Notes: generated from the sequence alone by a model not told the origin. A DNA stretch of 64,000 nucleotides from Nipponacmea schrenckii (GCA_030562195.1 CM060202.1:15128001-15192000); one strand, 5' to 3'. Counted from the first letter of the stretch, positions 40,701 to 60,369 are shown. Program-made: numbers and translations.

Positions 40701-42518
40701 GATATTTTATAATTGCATCATCAACACGATTTGCTCCAGTTTTTTTTCAGATATGTGTCAGTATGCATTTGACCTTGACCAACCCAACTTTTACGCTTTA
40801 CTGAATATACTCCCATATGCAACGTGGACTTATCTTCGAATTACTATAGACACCCCCCCCCCTCCACACACACACGCACACCATGATTACATACAATCCC
40901 TTTTCTTGTTTTTTTTATTGGAGTCAAGTCAATGCTGGGGAATTGAAAATGATTAGATCTGGGGGTTATTAATTCAATAGGTCCATGATTTAACATCTTT
41001 CTTTCTTAATCTGTTGGTTCCCGTTTCCTTATAAATCGTAGACATATTTGCCAATGACTTAATGAGTACTATAACAACTCTCATATTAAATACATCATCA
41101 CTTTTGATACAAAAAGGTTATCAAGAAAAAATGTGTTTATACATAATATAATAGCCCAGTAGATGGTTATCTGCATTACTATGTAAATTTATATCCTGGT
41201 GCTTCATTATCACCTGACATGTCATATTTTGTCATATCTCGCTTATAAATCTCAAATAAGGTGCAGAAAGGTAGGACGTAAAACTCCATTCATTTCATTT
41301 CATTTCTAAATCCCAAGTACCGTGATAATTGTGCACCTTGATATAATATTTTTTATATAGGCATTCACTATACCTTCTACGATATATTAGGTTACATATC
41401 ATCAGTAGTTATGGGTTTGAAATTCCTGATTCTTTGAAAAGATAATCGATGAGCAGCATCTTCACATGTCATGCTATAACGAACTTGTATACCTCAATAC
41501 CTCGACTGCAATAGCAACCTTGTATCATGGAAATTTATAAATGCGGCGATTTAATCGGATTGCTCACAAGCGAATACAGCCAATAAAATATAATGTTTAT
41601 AGTCTGTCGTGGGCTATGCTTTCCTGTATTCTTTGATGTACATGTACAATCCAATCCAATGCATTCCGTGAAACAAGAAAGGTAGCTTTTGGCAGGTTTT
41701 AGTATTATAAAGATGATGGGTGTATCATAAAGATCAATTCATAATGAGAGTGTATCAAGAATAACCAAGTTATCTAAGAATTCTTTAGGAAATCTATATA
41801 CTGCAAAATTTTGAATGATAAAAGTAATGATATCTAGGCTTTGTTAGATTGGCCTTAAAGATAATGCCATTCAGTATGCAAGTCTGTCATTACAGGGAGG
41901 GTGACCCACTCTCGAGTATTCAACTATAGATAGACACTGAAGGTAAAACACCTATAAACATTTTGTAATTCGTGCTTGTTATATTCCAAAATATAAAACA
42001 TATAAGGGGATCTTCACTTCATTATGATAGCTAAAAGAAAACAAGGCCGGACGCTCAAATGTAGAACAGTCAGAATAGTCTTTCCTTAAAATGATTCAAT
42101 CTTACAGTTGTCAATTTATCAGAAATTAAATATAGGTCTAATATTGCGCGGAATTAGACATTTAAATGTGTATATTTTTTTCAATGCAGTCTTTAACTTT
42201 TGGCAGTAAGAAAATGAAAACGAAAAAGTCGAAAATTTGGCCTTTTGAAAGCAACAAAACTATTTTCTGTAAGTTTTTTGTTTAAAACTTAAAAAGGCTG
42301 TTCGAATCATTTTGTATCTTGACGTGTAGTAAAATATGCACATGCAAAAAAATAAACTTACTTGGATAATATTGTGGTACAGGCATGGAAGACTTGTCCG
42401 TATTTTTCGGCTGTGCAGTTCCATCATATTCTGCTAAAAATGCAAAAATCAGGATGAATATGACCTGAATCACAATGATAAACACTGGAAACTTGATTCT
42501 TTTGGATAGAACCATCAT
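34728..42518 (-). CDS. Rh50: Rh-family ammonium/ammonia channel (SLC42), with 1-base frame disruption in exon 7
   Basis: Rh glycoproteins conduct NH3 (and possibly CO2) through 12-TM trimers in plasma membranes. Nine minus-strand exons: 42362-42518, 37814-38006, 37303-37453, 36755-36899, 36378-36541, 35954-36091, 35383-35517, 35105-35271, 34728-34882. All junctions are GT-AG, giving ~467 aa (human RHCG 479). Exon 1 carries TM1; exon 2 begins the hallmark [16 protein letters not shown]. The pore twin histidines are present: His178 in [10 protein letters not shown] and His335 in [12 protein letters not shown]. Other hallmarks are [14 protein letters not shown] and [10 protein letters not shown]. 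The C-terminus is acidic and cytosolic. After GMPGFFGG in exon 7 the frame must lose one base to read [15 protein letters not shown] and meet exon 8; the exon is 135 nt where 134 is needed. This is probably an assembly indel in TTTTTTGGCGGG, otherwise a null allele. Subtype (A, B or C) is not resolvable here. Confidence 0.93.
35636..35705. repeat. Possible dispersed repeat end in an Rh intron
   Basis: An ATAATAATAATG microsatellite followed by a TTTATTTGACCGG-type segment and a short imperfect inverted repeat (GTTTGCCAGAGGCAAAT). It looks like a repeat terminus but no second copy is seen in the window. Confidence 0.3.
38887..38954. repeat. 30 bp-arm hairpin in Rh intron 1
   Basis: Left arm ACTTGCATTTCTGAAACAAG continues TTTGACATAG; the right arm is its reverse complement with two mismatches, separated by ~8 bases. 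There is no TA or TTAA duplication that I can defend, so it may be a tiny foldback element or a hairpin RNA locus. Confidence 0.7.
39358..39960 (+). repeat. ~64 bp degenerate tandem repeat
   Basis: About nine copies of a unit containing GGTCATCCATGATTATTGCA, TAGGTAACTATGATG and TGTATGGACAACAATGCTTA. The first four copies are well conserved and the later ones are diverged or shortened. It lies in the 4.3 kb first intron of the Rh gene. Confidence 0.9.
40310..40375 (+). repeat. tRNA-derived SINE head fragment
   Basis: GTGGTCGCTCAGTGATTAAG followed by ACGCCTGCTCACTAACCTAA matches the A-box head of the SINE at 22136-22388 (minus strand there). The B-box side is degenerate. Confidence 0.55.
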
Positions 42519-43030
42519 TATCTTCCTGTTTTACAACTAATCCTTATCCTCCGATATATGCGCAATACCGTACTAATCGTTCACAGATTAATTAATATCC
42601 CATGGTTTCACGCTTTTATCCAATGAAGTCCGTTATTCAAATAGTTGGGCGGGACAAGGATTAGTGGATCTCGTCCCGTCCAATCGCAAGGAAGCATTAA
42701 AGGAATTCCATTGTTCCCCAAACACTTGCCTATCAAATTGGAGATTTTTGTCACAGATTCATTCATTCCCAAATTTTAAATGGTGCTCATGTTTATGCAC
42801 CTACATTGCACGATACATTTTTTTTTGTGGTCAGAATAAAAGCATATAAAAGTTATTTTTAGTTTTACTGAGATGAGTGTGATCTGAATACAATCAGGCT
42901 ATCATAAATATCATTCGTCAACTTTGGCCTTTTGCCGAAAACATCATAATATACAATAATGTACTGACATAGTTAAAGGTGTGTAGACGTTTAACAGTAA
43001 GTGCATGAGAGGTAAAAATGAATTAAAATA
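42519..43030. other. Region upstream of the Rh gene
   Basis: About 500 bp with no exon. It should hold the promoter and 5'UTR of the Rh gene, but no TATA box or initiator can be chosen reliably. Confidence 0.4.
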
Positions 43031-43033
43031 TTT

Positions 43034-43375
43034 TTAAGGGATAATAGGTCTTAGGATGAACATAAAATTTGAAAATTTAAATTTGGTCAGTAAGAGCTCT
43101 ATTCATCAGTAAATATACCTGCTGTCATAAATAAAATAAATAAAAAAAAATATCCAATAAACTAAGTAATTATCCATAAAGATGCATTTGATTATTCAAA
43201 AACGCTTAATAAATTGATTAAGCGTTTTTCAAAAATGACTTAGTTTTGCGAGTTTTCAAGATTTTAAGAGATTCTGCTACTTTATGAAATCAGTTAAGTT
43301 CACTAATGAATATACTCATATTGGTCATTCTCGAGAACTAAATTTTTATGTTCATCTGCTGTCCATATTACCTTT
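43034..43375 (+). mobile_element. MITE copy, AAGGGATAATAGGTCTTAG family
   Basis: The left half (43034-43130) matches the reverse complement of 52385-52495: AAGGGATAATAGGTCTTAGG, ATGAACATAAAATTTGAAAA, AGAGCTCTATTCATCAGTAA. A weak inverted end (TTATGTTCATCTGCTG..TACCTTTAAA) lies at 43346-43378. Inside is an AAAACGCTTAAT/ATTAAGCGTTTT hairpin at 43198-43229. Confidence 0.5.
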
Positions 43376-43869
43376 AAACGTACTTTTAAATCTTACGTCA
43401 AGTTCAACTGTAACTTAGAATACCCGCATGAGTGATAATCTAAGTATTCAAAAACTATAAATAGGCCGAACTAAAACCCTAATTTTTTTGTCTAACACGT
43501 TCGCCTCGGTAAGTCTCAGAAACATGAATATTCAGCAAAGCTCATCACCTTGCAGAATGTGTTCACTTCAGATGTTCACTCCTAAATTTCAGCAAATAGC
43601 TGAAATGGTTTACGAAAGCTGGCTGGTTTGAGACAAAGGCAATTTTGTATAGAATTAACGCTGAAATAAGTCTTTGGTTCTCTGGACAGAAATTAGGATG
43701 GCTATATACCTTTAATAATAATCTAGTTTCTCGCATTCCAGAAGAAATCTACACCATTTAAACTATGATGTTTCAGCTTTCATCCATCAGTATGTTTAAC
43801 ATCAAAGCGTATGTTGTAGAATTGTGGCACACAATTTCATTATATATTTGCTATAATAATTCGGCTTGG

Positions 43870-44130
43870 CATTGCCTTCATTGAATAATATAGAATATCA
43901 CTCCTTTCTATTATAGCTTAGCATTTCTATCATAGCATAATATAGCATATCACTCCTTTCTTCTATAGCTTAGCATTTCTATCATAGCATAATATAGCAT
44001 ATCACTCCTTTCTACTATAGCTTAGCATTTCTATCACAGCATAATATAGCATATCACTCCTTTCTACTATAGCTTAGCATTTCTATCATAGCATAATATA
44101 TCATATCATTTCTTTCTAATATAGCTCATG
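43870..44130 (+). repeat. 52 bp tandem repeat, ~4.5 copies
   Basis: The unit CATATCACTCCTTTCTTCTA continues TAGCTTAGCATTTCTATCAT and AGCATAATATAG. Copies are nearly identical except the first and last. Confidence 0.9.
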
Positions 44131-44269
44131 TCTATTACAGCAGCCATGTTCTTCAATCATAGTAAAGCGATTTAGAGATTCAAGTGGAACCAAAGACACC
44201 ACCTTCACGTTTTATGCAGTAGTGTTTCAACTGCATCAAAATAAATATGTACATAAACCAGATATTTTT

Positions 44270-45850
44270 AAAGATAGCCTTGCGAAGCAAGGTGAAACAC
44301 GCCCACCAGCAGCTTTGATTGAAAGTAAAAATCATTGTTGTCCATCCACACTTAGTTCATGTCTTTTCTAGAGCATTTTGAGCAGACAAAACATAAATAA
44401 GATAGCTTGCCAGGCAAGGTAACATACGCCCACTTGCAGCATTGAATTTGAATAATAAATTTGGAAATAACTCAAAAACCATTCCTTAACATTTTTTTTC
44501 AATACCATTGCTCACATGAAGTTTCAACAAATTCCTTTGAAACCTGCAGCTTCTATGCACCCACAATACCATTTTCATGCAATTTCACTAAGTCAATGGC
44601 AACTCAAAAACCGTTTATCGAAAAATTGTCAAATTCGAACTTGACCTCCGTCTTATCAATTCCAATGCTCATACCAAGTTTCATTCAAATTCATTGAAAA
44701 TTGTAGCTTCTATTGCATCAACAATAAAATTTTGACGGGATTTTCCAAGTCAAGGGCAATAACTAAAAAACCGTTCATCGAAAAATCGTCAAATTCGAAC
44801 TTGACCGCCGTCTTATCAATTTCAATGCTCACAACAAGTTTTATTAAAATCCATTGAAAACTGTTGCTTCTATTGTATCTACAACAAATATACCGACAAG
44901 GACAATTACTCAAAAACTTTTAATTGAAAAATCTTCAAAATCGAAATTGACCGCCGTCTTATAAATTCTAATGCTCATACCAAGTTTCATTAAGATCCAT
45001 ATAAAATTGTAGCTTCTATAGTGTCTACAACAAATGTTGACGGACCGACAGGGGCGACGACAATATACGTCCACATATTCATGTGGGCGTATAATAAAAA
45101 TCAAAAGAATCCATAAAGAATTGTAGCCTGTAGAGTGAGCACGAGTTTCACCCTATGGGTAAAGGAGTGATAAACGCTAAGTCAGATGCGATATTTCGGT
45201 GAAAAATTATCCGATCATCACGAAAATCAATAGGGATCATCTTCATAATGACACTGACCCACACAATAAAAATCAAAAGAATCCTTGAAGAATTGTAGCC
45301 TGTAGAGAGAGCACAAGGTAAATGTGAACGGACGGACGGACCGACCGACAGGAGGATTACAATATACGCCCATACTTACGTGTGGGCGTATAAAAAAGAA
45401 TCCCTAAATAATTGTTGTCTATGAAGTGAGCAGGGTTGCACTATGAACATGCGAACATAAGTCGAACATAAATCGGACACAATATTTCGGTGAAAAATTA
45501 TCAGATCATTATGAAAATCAATAGCGTTCATCTGCATATTGACAATAACCTACAAAATAAAAATCAAAAGAATCCATAGAGAATTGTAGAGTGAGCTTGA
45601 GTTGCACACTACAGTTAATGGAAAAAAATGCTAAGTCAGACACAATATTTCAGTGAATTATAATCGGATCATCACGAAAGTGGATAGTGATCATCTTCAT
45701 GATGCCACTGACCCACAATAAAAAAATCAAAAGAATCCGTAAATAATTGTAGCCTGTGGAGTGAGCACAAACAAATGTGAACGGACAAACGGGCCGTCGG
45801 GGCGATTATAATATACGCCCCAGATAAATTTGTGGGCGTATTAAAATTAA
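44270..45850 (+). mobile_element. Pearl/HINE-like composite element(s)
   Basis: Starts with AGCTTGCCAGGCAAGGTAAC and ATACGCCCAC at ~44404 (a degraded start at 44275), then ~150-160 bp tandem units (GACCGCCGTCTTAT at 44644, 44803 and 44949), then a hairpin TACGTCCACATATTCATG/TGGGCGTA at ~45065. A second unit type (AATCAAAAGAATCC at 45100, 45267, 45551 and 45726) follows, each block ending in an ACGG/ACCG tract (GGACGGACGGACCGACCGAC at 45342) and a TGTGGGCGTAT hairpin (~45365-45392 and ~45816-45840). Tandem core, ACGG microsatellite and 3' stem-loop are the published architecture of bivalve pearl elements, regarded as non-autonomous Helentron derivatives. Confidence 0.75.
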
Positions 45851-45854
45851 AACT

Positions 45855-46796
45855 TTTATTCTTCATTTAGTAACAGGTAGCACACAATGATGAGAGTAAT
45901 TATATACAATAGTGGGTAACAAGGGAGTCTGTGTAAGTATTTTTGCACATATAACATAGTAAACCCTCAACCCTGTATGATCTTAAACACTTTCTCATTT
46001 CATTTCCGACAGAATATTACGGTAAATAAGAGTGTTTCTATAGCAAGTCAAATCAGCTCTAGTGACAAGTAAAAACAAATTTAGAGTCAATCTAGAAGGA
46101 TGGGGTTTCAAATATAGTAAAATCACACTAGAAATATATAAGATAAGCTATTAACATAATATTTACAGTTTGTTTCACATAAAATATCTTTAAGTGCTCT
46201 TTTACTAGGCTATGCATTGGTATCCTAGTAAAAAAAAGTCTTTGGATTTAATTTATCTAATATAACTGCACTTGATTTTATGAGATAACTTGTCAATTTA
46301 CTGTGCAATAAGAAACTTCCAACATTACAAAGCGAAATGACAATTAAACTTGACAGGTCAAAAGCATACAGAAGTCCTGACACATCTGAATGACAAAGCT
46401 AGATCAATATAACTAGCATTGCAGGTTCAGTAACTGGTATAACATAGAGATAAGTAAAAGAAGTTAACTTAATACAATCTATAATAGTACATAAAAAATA
46501 TTTTCTATTTTTTTAACTACAAATATGATGCACATTTTTCCATTATCACAATTCTTTCACTAAATATGTTATGCAAAAACATTTTAACTATGGTCATTGC
46601 CTCTAAGGGATCTAGTTGCTGAATATTTTACATAATCATCTGATTTACAAACTAAAAAAAAAATTGACTTTGAGCGGTAAAGAAATGGTTATACAGATAG
46701 CAGAAACAGAGCCTAATCAGCTGGTAAAAAAATATTTACATGAGTTTATCACTTAATAAGCAGTCAAATTCTAAACCTAAAAAATATCAAACTAAA
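45855..46796 (-). other. Probable NAA50 3'UTR
   Basis: No coding signal. It directly follows the NAA50 stop on the minus strand. A minus-strand AATAAA lies at 45855-45860, right at the edge of the pearl-like element, and is a reasonable but unproven polyadenylation signal. Confidence 0.4.
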
Positions 46797-49700
46797 TTAA
46801 GATTTTTTATCCTGAGTAGGGGGTGAGTCTGAGGTAACATTGTTAGTTGTAGTATTTGGTTTTTTTCTAAATGATTTCTGTAACACATAGGCATCTGCTG
46901 GTTCAATTCTTTTGTAATAATTCTGTTTTTCTTCTACAATTTCAAATCCAAACTTCTCATAAAACTTGATAGCACCTTCATTGTTGACTTGTACATGTCT
47001 AAAATATAAGTTCAACTGGTTATCTTGATGGGAAAATGATGGAAGAAACCAACAGATCAAAATTGTTGCTAACAAGCGATGTTTCAACAGAATGACAAGA
47101 ACTAACAACATATCAATGGAAATGAGTGGTGCCATCTGTCTCACTAATAAACATGAAGATCTTTAAAACACTTTAATAATTTTTATACATGTACAGTAGA
47201 ACCTGCATTCAGAGACAACTCAAGGGAATATTCAAAAACGGTCGCTGAGTGAAGGTGGCCTCTTAAGAGAGGAACTGCAAAACCATTTCGTTTTGACGTT
47301 TTGGAAATCATAGGATCTTACTTTTACTCATACATGTATAGTTTCTACTGCTTTTGCATGCTATCTCCTATCTACCGACGGGATAGGCTACTTGCATTTT
47401 AATTGCCCTGTAACACGCTTTATTCCATTTTCACCTGATTAATATGTTTTTATAACAACATCCGGTATACCCTACTTTCGCTTTCTGATTAAATTTACGG
47501 TAGTCTAAATTTTACCAAAAACGAAATATTGAAGCCTTTACAGTACTTTATAATAATTGTCAATACGATGATATCTTTCAATATTAATCAGCAACAAGCT
47601 ATAAAATTAATCTGTAGAAGATTATCTAATTACCGATTAGCGATAATCTCATTGAATATCACCGACGCGTGAACTTGATTTTTGTTTCGGAAGATAATCC
47701 AAAGTGTCATGGTCGCTTAATTGAGTTATTTTTATCAATTGGGAGTATAAATACATGGCCGTTGGCCGCTTATTAGTCGATAATTACATTGAAAACTCGT
47801 AGGGGGGGATTTATTGTGGTCGTTTATGGAAGGTGGGCTCTTAATAAAGGTGGTCGTATGAGCAGGATATACTGTATTCAAAAACACAATTCTGCTTAAA
47901 TTTCAAGAAATGAAGCTGTAGCTGTTTCTTATCAAACATCATACTTACAGAAAGACATTATCATAATTTCCATCTTTAGCACAAATATCTAATACATGTT
48001 CTACCATGACTGTTCCTAATAAATAAAACAACAGGTTACATGTTTAAATACATAATAATAACAGTTTCTACTGTTAAATATTAAGGCTGATGTTTCCTCT
48101 TGCAATGGAATTTAATTCCACTGTTCTGGAGAAATTTACCTAGACCCTCAAAGCATTTTCGACGACATTCTAACAATATCCATGCATTCATGAAACTTTT
48201 TTTAGGAATAGAAGCAGTAGTCACTACATGAAAGCAAGTTGGGATGATCTTAATCAAACCAGCTTTTCTCATTACAGTCAGCCCTGTTGTATTTGATAAT
48301 AATGAATCTATGAAGGATTGTTACCAAGAGGTCAATAACAAACTAAAGGACAAGATTCATATTATCCATGTTATTTGCTAAATATCCAGCAATATTATTT
48401 ATGCATTTCTAGGTAAGATTCGAAAGAGCAATCTGTTTTCTTTTGGGATAAGATATGTAGCTATTGGTCATATTACAAACAAATTTCATTGCATTTTAAT
48501 ACTTATAATTATCTAAATATTAATGTGCACATCTATAATTTATGTTTTGAATCACTGCTCAAATGTGCTCTAGTATAGCCCAAGGTAATATGTGCATGTT
48601 TCAAATGAATAAGGGTAGGCAACTCCAGACAGACCAAAACTAAAGCTTAACTACGCCTTTTTCTCAAATAATATACATTTCCCCAAAAAATGATTCTGTT
48701 CACAAGTTTAAATTAGTTCTGAAGAATCAGACAGTATTTAAGACAATAAAATTCAATACCTATATGTAATCTTCTATAAGAGGCTAAACAACCTAGAGTC
48801 ATAATATAAAGTCTTCTTTGATTATCATTGGTATCAATACGACAACAGACAGCTCCCACTACTATATCATTATAATACACTGCAAAACAAATTATTTCAT
48901 TTCCATCATTAATTACAAAGTCATGGTTATTTTCTACAAGTACAATATCAGATAAGAACCATGTCTATTTATTCACACATTTATTTGTAACTTATGTTGA
49001 ACAATGACAGCATGCTTACAATATCATGGAGGCTGAGATGTTGGGAGGTAACTCTTAGATAATAAAAACTCATGGCGATAGACAACAATCATTGACTAAT
49101 ACAGTATTAATGGAAGATAATATTACATTCTTTACTTAACAGACAATAATACATGTCACTTTCTCAGATTAATTTTTAAAAATAGTTTGTAAGACATGTT
49201 GAAGACTAAAATTCAACATATAGTGATCATACCTAATTTAGCTAGTTCACCAACTTCTAAAACATCTTTATAGAATTTATCATTGTATGTAACAGGAAAT
49301 ACAACTTGATTCAATCTTTTTAACTGTTTAATGTTATGCTGTGTTATATCACCTAATTCTATCCTGCCTCTGAAATAAACAATAGTCATATATAATATAT
49401 TCATTAACAAGCTGATTAGATACTTGAAGAGACAAAATGTTTGATTTTCAAGCCTTTATTATTAACCGTAGAAAAAGACCTGGACCAATACATGTTCTTG
49501 TTTATTACATTAAATACAAGACAGCAATCTAGATAAGGCTCTACTAGCTTATAGTCTTACACTGTAAACTTAAATAGATTGTAAGAGGTTTGAATTTGTT
49601 TTGTGCCACAGGGGTACTGATAGCAACTATTTGCACCATGTTAAATTTCAGACATCTGGTTCCTAAGTTAGTTTTGGTCTTACTGAAATTGGAATGATGC

Positions 49701-50724
49701 AAATTTATGCTATCAGTGTAGCAACAAGCGAAGGAAATCTTTTAATTCAAAATCTATGAACTGAACACCTTCCTATTCTATGTTATTGAAAATCCTTATC
49801 TTGTTGGGACAAGAAAAAATAAATCTGTTTCTTATCCACATTCAGGCCCTTCCTTCTTAAAACATCTTTACATAGCAACAGAGTTATCTATTTGTAGAAA
49901 TTCTATTGGATTCTTAATAGGCATACATCTTGTACCTTGCAATATAATTCATTATTGATCTCAAATGCGACCTGTAAGCCAGATATATAAAAAGGCCCAT
50001 TTTTTAGTGTATTGTTTGTAGTTTGCCATAGCATCGTAGTTATATTTCCCTTGGCCAATAAGGAGAGCGGGCTATAAAGTTTGGAAAACGAGGAAGCAGA
50101 CGAAAGACAAGAACTGAAAGTTTTAGAAAAAATGATCAATGAATAGGACAGTTTGAGAGTATACAAACATGGTATCACAAACATTGACATTTTATTCCTT
50201 ATGTGTATTAGTTGTGGTTAAAATGAGCATTATTTCCTGTGAGATATTTTCTGAGGTCTCTAGTTTCATCAAAATCTGTCAAGAATTGTACCTAATAACA
50301 ACTCATTAAATATTTTTCGTTATTTTTATGATTTGCAATTGGGTTAACCCTAAATAATATTTTGATATTTTGAATTTTGAATAGGGCTCTTCCTTGGGTG
50401 ATATTAAACAATTTCAGCGAGTTTTGTCAGAAAAGAATGTCCAAAAGTTGAAAGTGTTTTCAAAAACAAGGCCAATAACTTACATTAATATTTTTTGATT
50501 TATCTGATTTGCAATAGGGTTCATCCTTGGGAAAAAACAAATACTCAAGCCAAGTTTCACCAAAATCCATACTTATATTTCTCTACTTTCAATTTATTTC
50601 TTTGCACATTAACACTAACAGAGGAGACTTTTCTAGTGAATAAATAGGAAAATATTTGATTGATTTATGGTCAATATTTCTTGGTGAAATGGTCTATCTT
50701 TACTTGAAAACTATACCTCGTCAT
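46797..50724 (-). CDS. NAA50: N-alpha-acetyltransferase 50 (NatE catalytic subunit, San)
   Basis: NAA50 acetylates N-terminal Met-Leu/Met-x peptides and works with the NatA complex; it is needed for sister-chromatid cohesion. Five minus-strand exons: 50717-50724, 49233-49369, 48760-48879, 47949-48015, 46797-46998. Phases agree, 534 nt, 177 aa (human 169). Human residue numbering is kept without gaps: GELAKL, catalytic Tyr73 and His112, Tyr124 and YYKRIEPADAYVLQK are all present. GNAT fold throughout; a Ser/Thr/Asn-rich tail ends DSPPTQDKKS. Odd: the acetyl-CoA loop RRLGIG is RRLHIG here (His87 for Gly), preceded by SY instead of PY. Exon 1 would be only ATGACGAG (M-T-R); it is chosen because phase and a GTATAG donor fit, with moderate certainty. 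It is divergent from ATP6V1A. Confidence 0.94.
47192..47876. mobile_element. Tc1/mariner-pogo-like MITE, TACAGTA termini
   Basis: Left TACAGTAGAACCTGCATTCA; right, reverse-complemented, TACAGTATATCCTGCTCATA. Ends start with TA, the target of Tc1/mariner elements. Subterminal 'GGTCGCT', 'GGTGG..TCTTAA' words are shared with 18632-19212, so both are one broad family. No transposase. It lies in the last NAA50 intron. Confidence 0.65.
50220..50560 (+). repeat. Diverged pearl-like 160 bp units
   Basis: 'TTTCATCAAAATCTGTCAAG', 'AACTCATTAAATATTTTTCG', 'GGGCTCTTCCTTGGGTGATA' and 'GGGTTCATCCTTGGG' follow in the order of the 62.8-64 kb units. It lies in NAA50 intron 1 and has no clear ends. Confidence 0.55.
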
Positions 50725-50875
50725 TTTACTGTATAAAGTTTCCTTTAATCAATTTATTTATCAAAATCTCGATTAGTTTTCTAAGCGTGCTCGTTCCCGC
50801 TAATCAACCGGAAGTGTGACAATGAGTATGGCGCATGCGTATTCGATGAATGTCACATGATTTGAGAGCATCAAA
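50725..50875. promoter_or_regulatory. Compact bidirectional promoter NAA50 / ATP6V1A
   Basis: Only ~150 bp separate the two start codons. It carries CCGGAAGT (50808-50815, ETS/GABP consensus), GCGCATGCGT (50831-50840, NRF1-like) and TCACATGA (50853-50860, MITF/TFEB M-box). It is visibly less AT-rich than its flanks. ETS plus NRF1 is typical of housekeeping bidirectional promoters; the M-box fits lysosome/V-ATPase control by MiT factors. Binding is inferred from motif matches. Confidence 0.6.
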
Positions 50876-58355
<7,480 letters not shown>

Positions 58356-60220
58356 ATACAAACATTATTAATATATCATTATTTAGAGTCAGGAACAAAA
58401 TCCACTATTATTATAGGCTTCATATATACATACTTATTTTATTTCGGAATTGCCAAAATAGGAAAAAGTCATCAAATCTTGGACCACAAGATTGAGTGAA
58501 TTTTGAGCTGATAGAACTTGTAACCAGATGCTAATGAAAGTGTGAAGTTTATATAATAATGGGTAAAGTATATTTTTTTGGCAAAACTTTCGACTCTTTA
58601 AATTTTTATAACTCACACTCAAAAATTATGAATAGTAATATTAACAACTAAGGCAAAATATTAAAGCACTGTTTCAAATTGTTTATCTAGATGGTCAATT
58701 TTAAAATCTGTAGATATAGAAGACAAAATGGAATACGGCATAGTGAGACACATATGGTGTTTTATTATGTACCCTAATTTATTCTCCTGGGACAACATCT
58801 TAAGATTGATTGCCTTGATCTGATCTCTAATACATGACCTATTCTGAGTGGATGCACTTCTATCAAACTTTGATTAGTCAAGTCTCTCTCTGTTTTGAAT
58901 CAAATAGGAATGTGTGAGTAGGCCCAGAGTGATAATTATTAGAAGTTGTTTGTAGTTTAGAATCTAGAGTGTTTACAATCAAATAGAGATCTTAGTTAAT
59001 TAATGATGCGCAATACATATGATTGTTGAATTTTATGATTTTTTTGAAGATTTTTATTATTTGTTATTTTTTTGTGATAAATCATAATTGATGTCCTCTG
59101 AAACTCTTTTTGTCATTTGTTGTTGAATTTCAAAGTTTGGGAAAAAGAAATGCAATAATTAAAAGAAATACAACATACTGTGAAATCAAACTAAAATATA
59201 TTTTACAAATAAAGTAAAGTACTTACAAAAATCTTTGATGTACATAACTAAAATTTATGATGGCATCATAGTATAGTATGAGTTAGAATTGTATAGATAA
59301 TTGACATGGAAATTATTCTTCAACTTAAAAGTCTTATTCTATGTATCTGTGAAAGTTTCTATTCTTTTTGAAAGTCCAATGTAAGCATGATTTTTGTAAA
59401 GCGGTACAAACATAATGTTTGACTTAAGTCAAGTACGAGTACGGCCATACTATGTGTGTACAAAGTTGCTGAAATCACGTTTTCACAATTCACTGCACTG
59501 CATAGTAAAGAAAATGGCACATCATCAGGCATTGCAAATGAAAAAAATCATTCTTGCATCAGGATGACGCAATATTGACAACACACAGCCAAAATTAAAT
59601 TGTTGGTTATTTTACAAAATCATTTGTAAATTTGAGAGTTCTAGGAATTGAGTAAAAAGTTGTATTGTAACATGACATGAAATCCAATGAAATGTGATGT
59701 GCTATCAAAGTAGAAATGATCTAGTCGGTTTCATATATTGTGGTTAAGGGTATTATATTGGCTATATTATAACCTGGGATTATACAGATATTACCATTTA
59801 TATTATATATTAAGTATAATATGTTATATAAAAATATTTTCTTGGTCCCATTGTTTTAGGCAGTCTTGTGAGCTTTACTAGTATCTTTCATTTCTTTTAC
59901 ATTTTTTATTGGGGTTTAAAGTGGCAGTGTCTGCTGATTTACAGACTAGTTTTTGGAAATTAAATTTGTGCTGATCACAATAGAAATATTTTATGTAGCC
60001 CAAAATGTTCCATGAAATATAATGTACAGTAAAGCCTCATCTAGAAACCACATTAGCAGATTGTGTGCTATGTTGTATAATGTTTAGTGCTAGCTAGTAT
60101 TTATATATGTATTGTATAATGATGAATTGTATATCAAGTCATTCCAATATTATAATCACCTGTTATGACCTTCATTACGGTCATTAAAGTTCATCTTTGG
60201 TATGTTGTACTTAATTTTAT
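58356..60220 (+). other. ATP6V1A 3'UTR and downstream DNA
   Basis: No coding signal after the TAG. ATTAAA near 58663 and AATAAA near 59208 are candidate polyadenylation signals. The remainder is AT-rich. Confidence 0.5.
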
Positions 60221-60369
60221 ATCAATATGCCAAAATGGTTACACAGGGTTTCATGAAGGCCATCATGGAAGAGCAGGACGTATAGCAATGGCCGCCAACT
60301 GTACAATATAGGTAAATGGAGTCCTTGTTCTGTATTATACAAAGGTAACAAGTGTGCAGGCAATGCACA

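Noticed and set aside
40516..40956. 146-codon open frame
   Set aside because: It crosses poly-C and (CA)n low-complexity DNA and overlaps another frame; composition is not protein-like.
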